DNA of 64,000 nucleotides from contig JBHGNT010000012.1 of assembly GCA_043228905.1 (NCBI GenBank), forward strand, positions 15,872,001-15,936,000, in the 5' to 3' direction. The notes below the pieces were generated by a model. It was not told the origin of the DNA and did not search any database. It saw nothing but the letters and a program-made list of their open reading frames with translations. A program made the position numbers and the translations under genes. Source of the DNA: Azolla caroliniana (lineage: Eukaryota > Polypodiophyta). Positions 1 to 9,673 of this stretch are shown one piece after another (the stretch's first letter is position 1; every line of letters begins with the position of its first letter).

Positions 1-645
1 GCTTCGAGCATTGTCTCAAGAGCTGCGTACGCCTTCGCAAACCTTGCCCCGAAGCCGAGCCTTCATAAGGCCATTCGCTCCGTCCTCGTCTTCGAGCTCA
101 ATCCTGATGGCCTCCTATTCCGCTTGGTCGATCGACTTAACGAACAACAGGACTTTGGCTGCCCCCACCAAACCTTGTTCCCGCTCCGGGAGCTGAGCAA
201 GCCGTCACTCAAACTCTCGGAACGCCTTCATTGCGCCTTGGTAGGTCTTCGCCGATGCCACCCACTGGTCGAAACCGCGTCGTCCCCGACTCTTCCGTCG
301 TCCTCCATATGCCTGCAGGAGTGCCTCTTCGAAGGCATCCCACGAACTATGAGCTTCTTAGAGCTCCTTCACTTCCGCGTGCATATGGATGACGACAACC
401 CGACAGAAGAACTCCAGCCTCAATGCCTCGTCTACGTCTCACTCCTCCATTTCCGCGTTGTAGGCTTCCAAGTAGAATGGGACCTTGTCCCTGTTGAAAT
501 GATCGACTCTTTCGACCACTCGCTCAACAACTTATTGCGCCGTCTCTCTTCTTGTTGTTGCTCGTCCAAACTCCCTCATCACTTCGACAAAAAGTTTCGC
601 GAAGTCGTCTTCTTCCAACTCCATTCTCCCTTGCCACCCTTTCAT
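1..645 (-). pseudogene. LGR-1 gag (decayed, truncated by window edge)
   Basis: From an ATG at 645 on the minus strand, the translation aligns with the LGR-2 gag: shared blocks include LEAYNAEM, FCRVV, FEEAL, FDQWV and VKSID. Such retrotransposon gag proteins package element RNA. At least five stops interrupt the frame, among them TGA at likely CGA Arg codons and a TAA at a likely Gln codon. No zinc knuckle or protease lies within the visible part. Assignment as gag rests on similarity between the two copies and the position just after the LTR; a Ty3/gypsy origin is an inference. Confidence 0.6.
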
Positions 646-662
646 GTTGGGTTCACCAAATA

Positions 663-1288
663 TGTCGTGTTATTACGCGTGTTCGTGTAGAAAGGGGCGG
701 GACGACGGGGGTCTCGGACGAGGGAAAAAGGGATGCCAAGAAAACCGACTCCAAACATGACTGAACACGACCGAACACGAGAGAGAGAGAGAGCGTGCGC
801 ACGACACCAACTCTTATGCACAGGGAATGGAGGGCTATGCTCCCAACACCACTGGATACACCAACATGCACAAACAGATACAAGCGTATATATTACAAAG
901 GAAACGATACAGCCCCGGCTTCGAGCCGGGGTACGCTCAGAAGAAAAGACGTTAACCCTAACAGAGCTTTGCCGCCATGGCTACTGCGCTCAACTTCTCA
1001 AGAAGGAGAAGAAGAAGAAGACCACAAGACAGTTACTAACCCTAGAAATTCTTAACAAAACAACCCTCTACAAAATGGTATACCCCTACGACTCAAAATG
1101 GGCAACCCCTTCACAAGAGACCCCTCCCTTCCTTTTATAGCCCAAGGAGGGAGAGACGTTACAATGTGGGATAAATTCTCCACCTTATTCTATACACAAT
1201 TTTACTACTATACATGTGCACATGTTGCACATTGCCGACTTGCCCATTCCACCCTGGTTTCACGCAATAGCCCGAAATCTTCACGACA
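663..1288 (-). repeat. LGR-1 5' LTR (626 bp)
   Basis: It begins TGTCGTG and ends CACGACA on the plus strand. On the minus strand a TATA box (CTATAAAAGG, 1140 to 1131) lies about 150 bp into the LTR, a sensible U3/R position. A short GA microsatellite lies near 780. ORFs in this stretch do not resemble proteins. Confidence 0.7.
1131..1140 (-). promoter_or_regulatory. TATA box of LGR-1 LTR
   Basis: CTATAAAAGG on the minus strand inside the LTR, matching the position and sequence of the TATA box in the related LGR-2 LTR. Confidence 0.6.
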
Positions 1289-2887
1289 ACGTATGTTTCG
1301 TTGACTCCGGTGCCTCGAACCATATGATGTCTCATCAAGAATGGTTTCGAGAACTTCGAGAGCCGGAACGACCTGGCTATGTCGAAACTGGAGACGACAG
1401 TACGCATCCGATTCAACACATCGGCAATGTTCCGTTCGGAGAAGAAGGTAAGCAAACTTACATTAATTTCTTTTTGCATGTACCAACTATCACAAAGAAT
1501 TTGGTCTCCATCGGCCAAATTGTAGAGGAAGGAATGCAAGTTCGATTTAATCAAGGCGGTTGCTTCATCGAAAAAGAGGGCCAACACATCGTGTGTGGAT
1601 GAAGAGAGGGCCGAATGTTCATTCTCCACTCGCACGAGATGAAATCGGCTATGTTCGCAAAAAGCACGAAACCCGAGTCCAACAAAGAGTTATGGCACAA
1701 GCGGATTGGCCATATCAACCTTCAAAAGCTCAAGGCGATGCAATCGAAAAGAGTCGTCATCGGATTCCCGACCTTCAAAGAGAGAGAGATTGAAGGCGTA
1801 TGTGCGGCTTGCCAATTCGGCACACAACATCGGCATCCATTTCTGAAGGAGAGGAATGTAAGCAAAGGCGTACTCGACGTAATTCACTCCGATGTATGGG
1901 GACCGACTCAAATGGCGACATTCGGCGGATGCCGATACTACGTGACCTTTATCGTTGAATTCTCTAGGCACACTTGGATCTACCCGATGCGGCAAAACAA
2001 CGAAGTGTTCGAACACTTCCAAAAATTCAAGAGTGGAGTCGAAAAAGCTACAAGTCGACACGTACAATGCCTTCGATCGGATGGAGCCAAGGAATATTTG
2101 TGGGATGAGTTTATGGCATATCTACGGAAAGAAGGAATTTGGCGAGAGTTTTCGTATCAACATACGCCACAACAAAACGGCGTGACCGAACGAAAGAATC
2201 GACACATCCTCAAAATAGCACGGGCCATGATGAACGAAAAGCACGTGCCGAAGTCGTACTTTGCAAAAGCAGCTAACACGGCCGTATACCTCATGAATCG
2301 GTGTACGACATAGGGTGTGCACGAACTTATTCCGCATGAGAAGTTTTTTGGAAAGAAGCCGGACCTATTGCATGTTCAGATATTCGGCTCCATTGCGTAC
2401 GTGCACATCCCCGACGAGAAGTGACAAAAGCTTGACCTGAAGTCGGAGAAATGTATCCTCGTAGGATACTCACTAGAGAAAAAGGGGTACAAGTGCTATA
2501 ACCCCTCAACTCGAAAATCTCGAGTAAGTCGAGACGCCATTTTCGATGAGTCCGCATCTTGGTACGCACAAGAGACAACTTCGACTTTGATTTTGCTCGA
2601 CCTGGATTCCGTTGAAATAGAGATAGAAGCCGAACATCAGCTCATGCGCATGTTCGAAGAAAGCCCAATTATGACAAGGCATAGTGGGCCACAAGAGCCC
2701 CCGAGCGATCAAAGCACATCTCGGCAGAGTTTGAAGCTAGACAAAGGGAAGGCGAAAATGCCAGAGTATGAAGACGATCATTTCGATAGCATCGAATCAA
2801 CTCACTCCCTCGATAGTGAGTTTGAAGGCCTGACATTCGGACAAATGGAGTGAAGAAAGCCTTAGAATCCACAAATGAGAAGCTCTG
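1289..2887 (+). pseudogene. Cop-A protease and integrase (decayed)
   Basis: The frame opens at the aspartic protease motif FVDSGASNH, then runs through the GAG-pre-integrase finger (LWHKRIGH and CAACQFG, an HHCC pattern) and the integrase core. The catalytic D-D-E residues can be placed at HSDVWGP, LRSDGAKEY and TERKNR. After the core come the SRDAIFDE motif and an acidic linker. Breaks: stop at about 1600, stop at 2311-2313, stop near 2422 and a stop near 2851. The usual IDDF block reads IVEF. The piece ends where NA-1 inserted. Confidence 0.8.
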
Positions 2888-2892
2888 CTAAA

Positions 2893-3639
2893 TGTGAAAG
2901 TGTTTTTTGAATTCAAACCATTGAACACTAGATGGATATAAAGTATGGATAATTCACATTTGGAGGATAAGAACACGAACTAAGAGCTTAGGGAAGAAGT
3001 CAAAAGTAAAAGTACGAGACCAAGAGAAAAGTAAAAAGAGAAAACGCAGACTATAAAAAATAGTAAAAATAGAATGGTCATAACTCCCTCGTTGTTTATC
3101 CAAATATCACGTTTAAATATGGATTAGAAAGCTTGTAAAAAGAGCTTTCTATAGCTTTTTAAATCGCTTAATTTGGATATCGGATGAGGGAGATATGACG
3201 ATTAGAAGGTCGATGTGTCATAGCTAAAAATAGGGAGATAAAAAGCTTCTAAAAATAGCATGAACGTGGATAAGAAGAGGAAGGTTATAAAAGAAGAAGT
3301 GATATTAGTGAGGAGGGGGGAAGAGTGAAGGCCAAAGAGTGGATGAGGAGTGTTAGGAAGAAGGGTCTTTGTGGAAGAGGAAGTGTCTTAGAAGAGGAAG
3401 GTCTTTGGTTTTAGTTCAATGTGGAGTTTGTCTCCTTTGTATTCTCTTGATGTTGGAATATCAGAATATTCTTATTTCTTGCTCGCTTTCTCTATCTTTT
3501 TTCTTAGTTTCTTGAGTTATACTCTCTAATCATAATTACCTAGAGCTATATAATATATTATGATTTTCAACTCCATCTAATCGGTTTGATCAAGCCCTCA
3601 TATAGTGTATAACTATCTATTATCTTATACACCCTATCA
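2893..3639 (+). repeat. NA-1 5' LTR (747 bp)
   Basis: Identical in length to the 3' copy, with one substitution seen. It is A-rich in the first half and carries no recognisable protein. Confidence 0.93.
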
Positions 3640-3642
3640 TTT

Positions 3643-3660
3643 TGGCGCTCCAGGGAGGGC
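3643..3660 (+). other. NA-1 primer binding site
   Basis: Three bases after the LTR comes TGGCGCTCCAGGGAGG. It starts with TGG, the complement of a tRNA CCA end, and resembles the TGGCGCC sites of plant Ty3/gypsy elements primed by tRNA-Asp. The exact tRNA cannot be named by eye. Confidence 0.6.
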
Positions 3661-3726
3661 CGATCCTTTCCGTATAGGAAGAGAAGTTATCATTTAATTG
3701 TGTTACTATATTACATTAACTTAGCT

Positions 3727-5826
3727 ATGCAATTTGCATTTTCGGGTGAAAGAACACAAGATGCTGGTGCCTTTTTGGCATGCTTTGAGCATCATGCCAT
3801 ATCTATTGGACGCATCACCGACAACGAAAAGTTGCCCTTGTTGGTAGCTACATTCTATGGTCGTGCTCAAGATTGGTATGACTCTCTTCCGCAAAATGAA
3901 CAAGGAGAATATCAATTATTGGTGCATCAATTTCGTACAAGATATATTCAATGGAAAAGTGCAACTGAGGTAAGGGAGGAGCTTTTTCAACTAAAGATGG
4001 AATCACCTTTTGGTTTTTTAGAGTATGAACGAAATTTCCAAGAATTGTGGACGACGTGGATTCGTCTTCGTGGTGGCACCGAAGACGAGTGGTTTAAGAT
4101 AGAACAATTTAAGGTGGGCCTTGATATGCATTTCCGTTTGGAGGCAAGCTTGAAGGATCCAACGACTTTTCAAGCTCTTCTCCAAGTTTGTCAAGATTAT
4201 GATCGACAAGTGAAGATGATGAGTTCCATGGGGGATCCCCAAATGACGGCTTTGGGTGCAAATTTGATGCCTCGTGCCAACTTTCAAGCCTTATCTTCAA
4301 TTGTGCATGGTGGACAAGTGTTTCCAAATGTGTATACCACCACAACAATAAACCCAACAAGTATATCTCAAGAAGTGGAACAAGTGAAGAGTGAACAAGA
4401 TACAATGGCGTTGGTGAATCGGCGCTTTGATGAAGTGATGGCCCACTTGCAACAATCCCAAGCAATTCGCAACACTATTCCCGATGGTGGTGGCTCTAGA
4501 GGGCATCAAGGTGTAATTTGTTATTCTTGTCAAGAGGAGGGACACTCAACAAGATGTCCTCATCGACAACAAAGAGGTATGGAAAGAGACATGTATGAAG
4601 TGCAACGGAATGGACAACGACCTATCAACAATGGAGTCGAAGGAGGCGAATCCATAACACTTCCAATGACTCAGGTTCCTACAATTCCTCATAATGTGAA
4701 TCTTCTTAATTTTATTGATGATAGTGATAGTGCTTGTGAAGTAGCTCTTGTGAAAAGGACAAGAGCCTCGCAAAAGGAGAAAGAAGTTGAAGGAGAATCT
4801 AGTGACTCAAGACAAAAGAAGAAGTCTAAGGAGAATGAGAAAGAGGACAAATTGAGAAGGAGACACTCTAGAAGGAAGATAAAGATGGAGGATATTCCTA
4901 TGGGAGAAGGTGTAGAATCTTTCAATCGGAAGCATGAATTGATATCGAGTGGACCAAGGATAACATGGCCGCAACTTCTCCAATTATCATCCACATTACA
5001 AAATGAGTGGGGGAGGCTTGTGAGTATTTGCCAAAGTCAAAAGACCGTGCATTATGTGGGAATCGTGCGAGTAGAAGATCGAAAGGACATACGACCCACC
5101 ATCCCCGTCTCCATCAAAGGGTTTCACATCAAAGATGCGTTGGTTGATAGTGGTGCTAGGGTAAGCTTGATTTCTGAATTTGTAGTAAACAAAGTAGGAA
5201 TTCCTATTAGTAGGTCATCTTCAACAAGGGTGGTTGTAGTAGATAGTGGAGTGGTGCATTGCACAAGCATAGTGGAGGATGTGTTCATCAAGTGTTTTGG
5301 AATAAGAGGAGAAGCTTGCAACAAATACCACATCAACTTGAAGGAAAGTGTATCAATTTCCCCAAAGCTTCGGCAATTGAGTGTTGAACAAAAGGAAGAA
5401 TTTATGCAAGAGTTCAACGCATGGTTACAAGAAAGTTCCAATTATAAGATGGAAGATTTGAGGTGTGTGTCACCTATAGTTTTGGTTCCGAAGAAGAATG
5501 AGATCAATTTCAAACCCTTGAATGATTCGACCAAACGAGATGAATTTTCACTTCCTTCTCGAGATGAGATTGTCGATAAAATGGTTGTTTATACAAAACA
5601 AGGTAGTGTGGACAATATGTTGTGCCAAAAAGGATTTCATGTGGATGATTCAAAGATTAACATAATTACAAAGATGACAATTCCGACAAGTCTTGAAGCT
5701 TTGAAAGTATTTGTGCAAAAGGTGCGCTCGCTCGAAAGATTCATTTATATGTTGACATGCTTACTGCTATCAAGAGTGATGTATCCCATGGCCCTACTAG
5801 TCTTTGGAGAGTTAACGAAGACATAA
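3727..5826 (+). CDS. NA-1 gag-protease polyprotein with RT remnant (699 aa)
   Basis: An uninterrupted frame from the first ATG after the primer site to TAA. Residues about 1-160 form a Ty3/gypsy-type gag domain (FYGRAQDWYDSLP, FLEYERNFQELW). At about residue 265 is a zinc knuckle, CYSCQEEGHSTRC, which has three rather than four residues between His and the last Cys. A Lys/Glu-rich stretch follows (about 340-395). A retropepsin motif DALVDSGARVS lies near residue 470. From about 580 the frame shows the RT fingers (SPIVLVPKKN) and then jumps to the RT thumb (GFHVDDSKINIITKM, near 634). The palm with YxDD is absent. An in-frame deletion leaves gag and protease intact. Intactness plus near-identical LTRs suggests it could still be translated. 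Confidence 0.85.
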   Translation: MQFAFSGERTQDAGAFLACFEHHAISIGRITDNEKLPLLVATFYGRAQDWYDSLPQNEQGEYQLLVHQFRTRYIQWKSATEVREELFQLKMESPFGFLEYERNFQELWTTWIRLRGGTEDEWFKIEQFKVGLDMHFRLEASLKDPTTFQALLQVCQDYDRQVKMMSSMGDPQMTALGANLMPRANFQALSSIVHGGQVFPNVYTTTTINPTSISQEVEQVKSEQDTMALVNRRFDEVMAHLQQSQAIRNTIPDGGGSRGHQGVICYSCQEEGHSTRCPHRQQRGMERDMYEVQRNGQRPINNGVEGGESITLPMTQVPTIPHNVNLLNFIDDSDSACEVALVKRTRASQKEKEVEGESSDSRQKKKSKENEKEDKLRRRHSRRKIKMEDIPMGEGVESFNRKHELISSGPRITWPQLLQLSSTLQNEWGRLVSICQSQKTVHYVGIVRVEDRKDIRPTIPVSIKGFHIKDALVDSGARVSLISEFVVNKVGIPISRSSSTRVVVVDSGVVHCTSIVEDVFIKCFGIRGEACNKYHINLKESVSISPKLRQLSVEQKEEFMQEFNAWLQESSNYKMEDLRCVSPIVLVPKKNEINFKPLNDSTKRDEFSLPSRDEIVDKMVVYTKQGSVDNMLCQKGFHVDDSKINIITKMTIPTSLEALKVFVQKVRSLERFIYMLTCLLLSRVMYPMALLVFGELTKT

Positions 5827-6083
5827 TGATTGTGGTAACCTCTTTCTTTGTGTTGACAAGGAGAAAGATGATGATGGAATTGTCAATGTGTGTGTGGGTG
5901 TGTTTAGGAGTGTGAGGTTTTTCCTACCGACTAGCGGGGGTTTTACTCACATAGTTTGTTTCTTTTTCTTCTCTCCTTCTTTGTCTATAGCCTACCATAA
6001 GGCGAAGGAGTTTTTTTTATTCTTTTTATCTTCGGCTCACCATAAATGGTTCGCTCAACAAGCAAGGGGGGGGGGGAGCTAAA
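5827..6083 (+). other. NA-1 3' untranslated stretch and polypurine tract
   Basis: No gene is seen. The tract AAGGGGGGGGGGAGCTAAA-like run at about 6063-6083 abuts the 3' LTR and is the expected plus-strand primer. Confidence 0.7.
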
Positions 6084-6830
6084 TGTGAAAGTGTTTTTTG
6101 AATTCAAACCATTGAACACTAGATGGATATAAAGTATGGATAATTCACATTTGGAGGATAAGAACACGAACTAAGAGCTTAGGGAAGAAGTCAAAAGTAA
6201 AAGTACGAGACCAAGAGAAAAGTAAAAAGAGAAAACGCAGACTATAAAAAACAGTAAAAATAGAATGGTCATAACTCCCTCGTTGTTTATCCAAATATCA
6301 CGTTTAAATATGGATTAGAAAGCTTGTAAAAAGAGCTTTCTATAGCTTTTTAAATCGCTTAATTTGGATATCGGATGAGGGAGATATGACGATTAGAAGG
6401 TCGATGTGTCATAGCTAAAAATAGGGAGATAAAAAGCTTCTAAAAATAGCATGAACGTGGATAAGAAGAGGAAGGTTATAAAAGAAGAAGTGATATTAGT
6501 GAGGAGGGGGGAAGAGTGAAGGCCAAAGAGTGGATGAGGAGTGTTAGGAAGAAGGGTCTTTGTGGAAGAGGAAGTGTCTTAGAAGAGGAAGGTCTTTGGT
6601 TTTAGTTCAATGTGGAGTTTGTCTCCTTTGTATTCTCTTGATGTTGGAATATCAGAATATTCTTATTTCTTGCTCGCTTTCTCTATCTTTTTTCTTAGTT
6701 TCTTGAGTTATACTCTCTAATCATAATTACCTAGAGCTATATAATATATTATGATTTTCAACTCCATCTAATCGGTTTGATCAAGCCCTCATATAGTGTA
6801 TAACTATCTATTATCTTATACACCCTATCA
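6084..6830 (+). repeat. NA-1 3' LTR (747 bp)
   Basis: Same ends and length as the 5' LTR; one transition relative to it. Confidence 0.93.
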
Positions 6831-7478
6831 CTAATCCACCCATAAAAAGAACCCCGTAACCCGATTTAGCTACGATGAGTTCATGGTGTACCATTACGCA
6901 TTTATGATGAAGGTGGCAATAGTACGGGAGCCGGAAACCTTTTCTGAAGCCGCGAAGGATCCGCGAAGGATTGAAGAAATGAACAAGGGGATGCGTGCAC
7001 TACGCAAGAACGAGACATGGGATCTCGTTCCCCACTCACCAGACAAGAAGGCAATTGCTTGCAGAGGGATCTACAAGGTGAAGTATAATGCCGATAGCTC
7101 CGTCAACTACTACAAATCTCAACTCGTAGCGAAAGATACACACAAACACATGGAGGCGACTATGAAGATACCTTTACCCCGGTGGTAAAGATGATGACGG
7201 TGCGGACCGTGATCGCACTTGCAGCGCCAAAAGGGTGGCACCTCCACCAAATGGATGTCAAGAACGCCTTTCTTGAATGTGAATTAGAAGAGGAGGTGTA
7301 CATGGTACAACCACCCAGCTTCAAATCGAGTACTCATCCGAAAGCCGTGTGCCGACTTAAGAAGCCACTCGACGGCCTCAAGCAAGCACTGCGTGCTTGG
7401 CATTCGAAGATTACACAATATCTTCATCAAAGTCGGCTTTCAAATGTTGAAATTCGACAACTCCCTCTATGTACGACA

Positions 7479-7555
7479 CGACTAAATGCTCAACTCCAAT
7501 AACCAGATCATCCTCTACGTGGATGATCTGGTTATTGGAGTTGAGCATTTAGTCG
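7479..7555. repeat. Perfect 35-bp inverted repeat at the RT active site
   Basis: Arms 7479-7513 and 7521-7555 are exact reverse complements around a 7-base loop. The right arm encodes the catalytic YVDD region. In Cop-B the matching place has normal coding sequence in which only ATCATCC...GGATGAT is palindromic, so the left arm is a newly made copy. Confidence 0.95.
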
Positions 7556-7698
7556 ACATCAACAAGGTGAAGTCCCTCCTCTCCAACAAATTCGAGATGA
7601 CGGACACTACGTGGATGATCTGGTTATTGGAGTTGAGCATTTAGTCGACATCAACAAGGTGAAGTCCCTCCTCTCCAACAAATTCGAGATGACGGACA
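7515..7698. repeat. Tandem 92-bp duplication in Cop-A RT
   Basis: 7515-7606 and 7607-7698 are identical and directly adjacent. Each begins CTACGTGGATGATCTGG. Because 92 is not a multiple of three, the duplication shifts the frame. Confidence 0.95.
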
Positions 7699-7904
7699 TG
7701 AAGGAGCTTCATTACTTCCCAGGCATCGAGGTAATTCGGACTCTGGCGGGCATTATGACCTCCCAACGGCACTACATCCTCAACTTATTATACAAGTTCG
7801 TGATGAATCAGTTTAATCCGTGGCAACCCCTCTCGATCGAAACCTCAAATTGGATGCCGACTTCGGCATGGAAGAGTGTGAGCCGACCCAATATCATCAA
7901 CTGA

Positions 7905-8571
7905 TCAGGAGCCTCATCTATATCACGATCACTTGACCCGACCTTAGCTATCTAGACGGACTCCTTAGCCAATTCATGAAAACTCCGTGAGATATCCATT
8001 TCAATTGCGCTAGGAGAGTATTATGGTACGTGAGCGGCACAATGGATTATGGTGTTCTCTATGCATCAGCCACACCAATACGACTCAAAGGGCACAGAGA
8101 CGCGGACTGGGCAGGCTACAAAGCTGATCGACGATTGACCTACGGATTTGTCTTCTCGCTCGGTAGCGAAGCAATATCTTGGAGTAGTAAGAAGCAGCCT
8201 ATTGTCGCACTTTCAAGTACGGAGGCCGAATATAGGGGCGTAGCCATAGCTGCATGTGAAGCCGTATGGCTCAAGAGGATTTTGAAGGATCTGGGCGTTC
8301 CCATCAAGGATCCGACTCCCATTTTCTGTGACAACATGAGCAATATATATCTGGCTCAGAACCCAGTGTTCCACGCATGCACAAAGCATATCTAAGTGCA
8401 CTATCACTTCATTCAAGCGCATGTTTAAGCCGGAAATGTCGATCTTCTACACATCAACACGAATCTTCAGATAGTCGACATCTTCACCAAGGCCCTAGGA
8501 GCCGACAAGCTTTGGCAATTCATGTCAGACCTTGGATTGACGATCCCTGACTTGCCAAGATTGAGGGGGAG
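7905..8571 (+). pseudogene. Cop-A RNase H and polypurine tract (decayed)
   Basis: Copia RNase H motifs are clear: DADWAGYK, SWSSKKQPIVALSSTEAEY, CDNMSNIYLAQNP and IVDIFTKALGADKLW. The best open piece is 8030-8395, ending at a TAA one codon after TKHI. Frame breaks lie upstream (about 7900-8030). The piece ends in a purine run (GATTGAGGGGGAG, about 8559-8571) that primes plus-strand synthesis in such elements and abuts the LTR. Confidence 0.85.
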
Positions 8572-8942
8572 TGCAACATGTGAACACACCTTTTGAGAAT
8601 ATATGATTACTCAAAGGTCAAGAGTCACACGACTACTCTCTACACATTAACTATGTGTCATAGAATAATATTCTATGACACATAACTAATGAGTTACATA
8701 TTCCCCATGACTACGAGTCTTCACATTCCTATGAGAGAGAGTGGTTGTTGTAGTTAGTTAATGAAGAGAGAGGGTGACTATATATAAAGCACCCTCCTCA
8801 CACTTCATACTAAATCGGTTGAGACTTCTTGTAATGCTACAATTTTGTATCTCCATTCTACTTGTGAAATATACATCTTCTTATTCTTGAGTAATTTTAT
8901 TTCTCTTGATTATCTATCTTGTGTTCTCTTTTCTCCTCTATT

Positions 8943-8973
<31 letters not shown>

Positions 8974-9031
8974 TACACACATAACATACATATCTATTCT
9001 GCTGCACAAGAATCACCATCGATTCTTTACA
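8572..9031 (+). repeat. Cop-A 3' LTR (460 bp)
   Basis: Starts TGCAACATG directly after the polypurine tract and ends GATTCTTTACA. It contains the inverted motif TTATGTGTCATAGAATA / TATTCTATGACACATAA, which also occurs in the Cop-B LTR, a TATA box and a TC/CA microsatellite at about 8944-8977. The 5' partner is not in the window. Confidence 0.85.
8779..8788 (+). promoter_or_regulatory. TATA box of Cop-A LTR
   Basis: TATATATAAA-type sequence in mid-LTR, the usual U3/R position. Confidence 0.55.
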
Positions 9032-9289
9032 GTTTCCTTTGGAATACTATAACAGGAAAATATAGAAAATATAAAGCACTTGGTAATAGCTTTAGTGGTA
9101 AGCTCATTGCTTCCTATCTTGGAGGTGCAAGGTTCAAATCTTACTTGCATCTTTTTATATGCACTCAATGCCATTAGGCCCTAGGATGATTTATTATTGA
9201 TTTATTTTCATTTTTACAAGTATTTGTGTAATGTGCATGTATCCTCAAATTTTCACTTTTTCTCGCATTAAACACGCCACATCACGACA
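9032..9289 (-). repeat. LGR-2 3' LTR (partial)
   Basis: Aligned to the 5' LTR over its whole length; the missing remainder lies on the other side of Cop-A, outside the window. It abuts a polypurine tract (TTTTGGTGGGGGTAGA on the minus strand, about 9290-9305). Confidence 0.8.
9080..9156 (+). repeat. tRNA-like (SINE-type) module in LGR-2 3' LTR
   Basis: An A-box-like TAGCTTTAGTGG at 9087 is followed 44 bases later by a B-box-like GGTTCAAATC (9131-9140) and a T-run at 9152. It lies antisense to the element. It is too degenerate to be a working tRNA gene. The same module occurs in the 5' LTR at 11965-12040. Confidence 0.5.
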
Positions 9290-9673
9290 TCTACCCCCAC
9301 CAAAACTGCACATCCTTTGGCATATTCCAAGAAGGAAAAGAGTGATATGGTGGGGCCAAAGGTTGTCAACCTTTCATTTGCGCCTTTCTTGTGCCTTGCC
9401 CGCACTGTCTTTGTTCCTCCATTTTGAGGGCTTCCATTCCTTCTAGCCGAACCATTGTCACCATCCGATCCACCATATCGTTAGCTCGCACTTCACAATG
9501 CTATGACTGGTTGTCATGGCCCCCTTCGCCCCTCATGAGCATAACCTTTCACAATTTGCATATGTGCCAGCTTCATCCCATCTGTCTCCTTGGTCAAGAT
9601 ACTTTGATCCTTCATTCTTTCTCATCTCTCGCTTGCCTTCATAAGAAATCATTTGAATATCGATGCTAACTAC

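Larger units (their letters stand above)
1..1288 (-). mobile_element. LGR-1: LTR element with decayed gag, 5' part
   Basis: Read on the minus strand, an LTR (1288 to 663) is followed by a short primer-site-like stretch and a decayed gag; the rest of the element lies beyond base 1. The LTR has matching 7-bp ends (TGTCGTG and CACGACA). Cop-A coding sequence resumes exactly at 1289 with ACGTA, so LGR-1 interrupted the Cop-A protease region. ACGTA is the expected target duplication, but its partner is outside the window. The gag resembles that of LGR-2, so the two are relatives. No pol is visible here. Confidence 0.75.
2893..6830 (+). mobile_element. NA-1: young non-autonomous LTR retrotransposon
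   Basis: Two 747-bp LTRs flank a 2.4-kb interior. The LTRs begin TGTGAAAG and end CCCTATCA, and I found a single T/C difference between them (LTR positions near 3051 and 6252), so the insertion is recent. A 5-bp target duplication is present with one mismatch: CTAAA at 2888-2892 and CTAAT at 6831-6835. A primer-site-like TGGCGCTCC follows the first LTR and a G-rich polypurine tract precedes the second. The interior encodes gag and protease plus RT scraps only, so it must borrow RT, RNase H and integrase. It inserted into Cop-A. Confidence 0.92.
6836..7904 (+). pseudogene. Cop-A reverse transcriptase (decayed, rearranged)
   Basis: The linker-RT junction (EPETFSEAAKDP, NETWDLVP, GIYKVKYN) leads into copia RT fingers and palm ([24 protein letters not shown]). 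Relative to Cop-B, the segment just before the catalytic YVDD has been replaced by an inverted copy of the sequence after it (7479-7555), and a 92-bp block holding YVDD is tandemly duplicated (7515-7698). The YVDD block can be read as YVDDLVIGVEH in either copy, but the frame is broken between them. An early stop at 7186-7188 also breaks the frame. Confidence 0.8.
1289..9031 (+). mobile_element. Cop-A: decayed Ty1/copia element carrying NA-1
   Basis: Copia order is seen: protease, integrase, RT, RNase H, polypurine tract and 3' LTR. Gag and the 5' LTR are missing because LGR-1 interrupts the left side. NA-1 interrupts the linker between integrase and RT. The coding part is closely related to Cop-B (same integrase and linker blocks), but the LTRs differ except for the shared terminal ATTCTTTACA. 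The 3' end lies inside the LGR-2 3' LTR. Multiple stops, a local inverted duplication and a tandem duplication make it inactive. Confidence 0.85.

Noticed and set aside
124-690. 188-codon plus-strand frame at the left edge
   Set aside because: It is the antisense shadow of the LGR-1 gag, which aligns with LGR-2 gag on the minus strand.
9080-9156. Possible functional tRNA gene
   Set aside because: Stems do not pair well and the block is part of an LTR present twice; kept only as a tRNA-like module.
8845-9177. Plus-strand frame with Ser/Leu and His/Thr repeats
   Set aside because: It lies across the Cop-A LTR microsatellite and the LGR-2 LTR; no protein similarity and low complexity.
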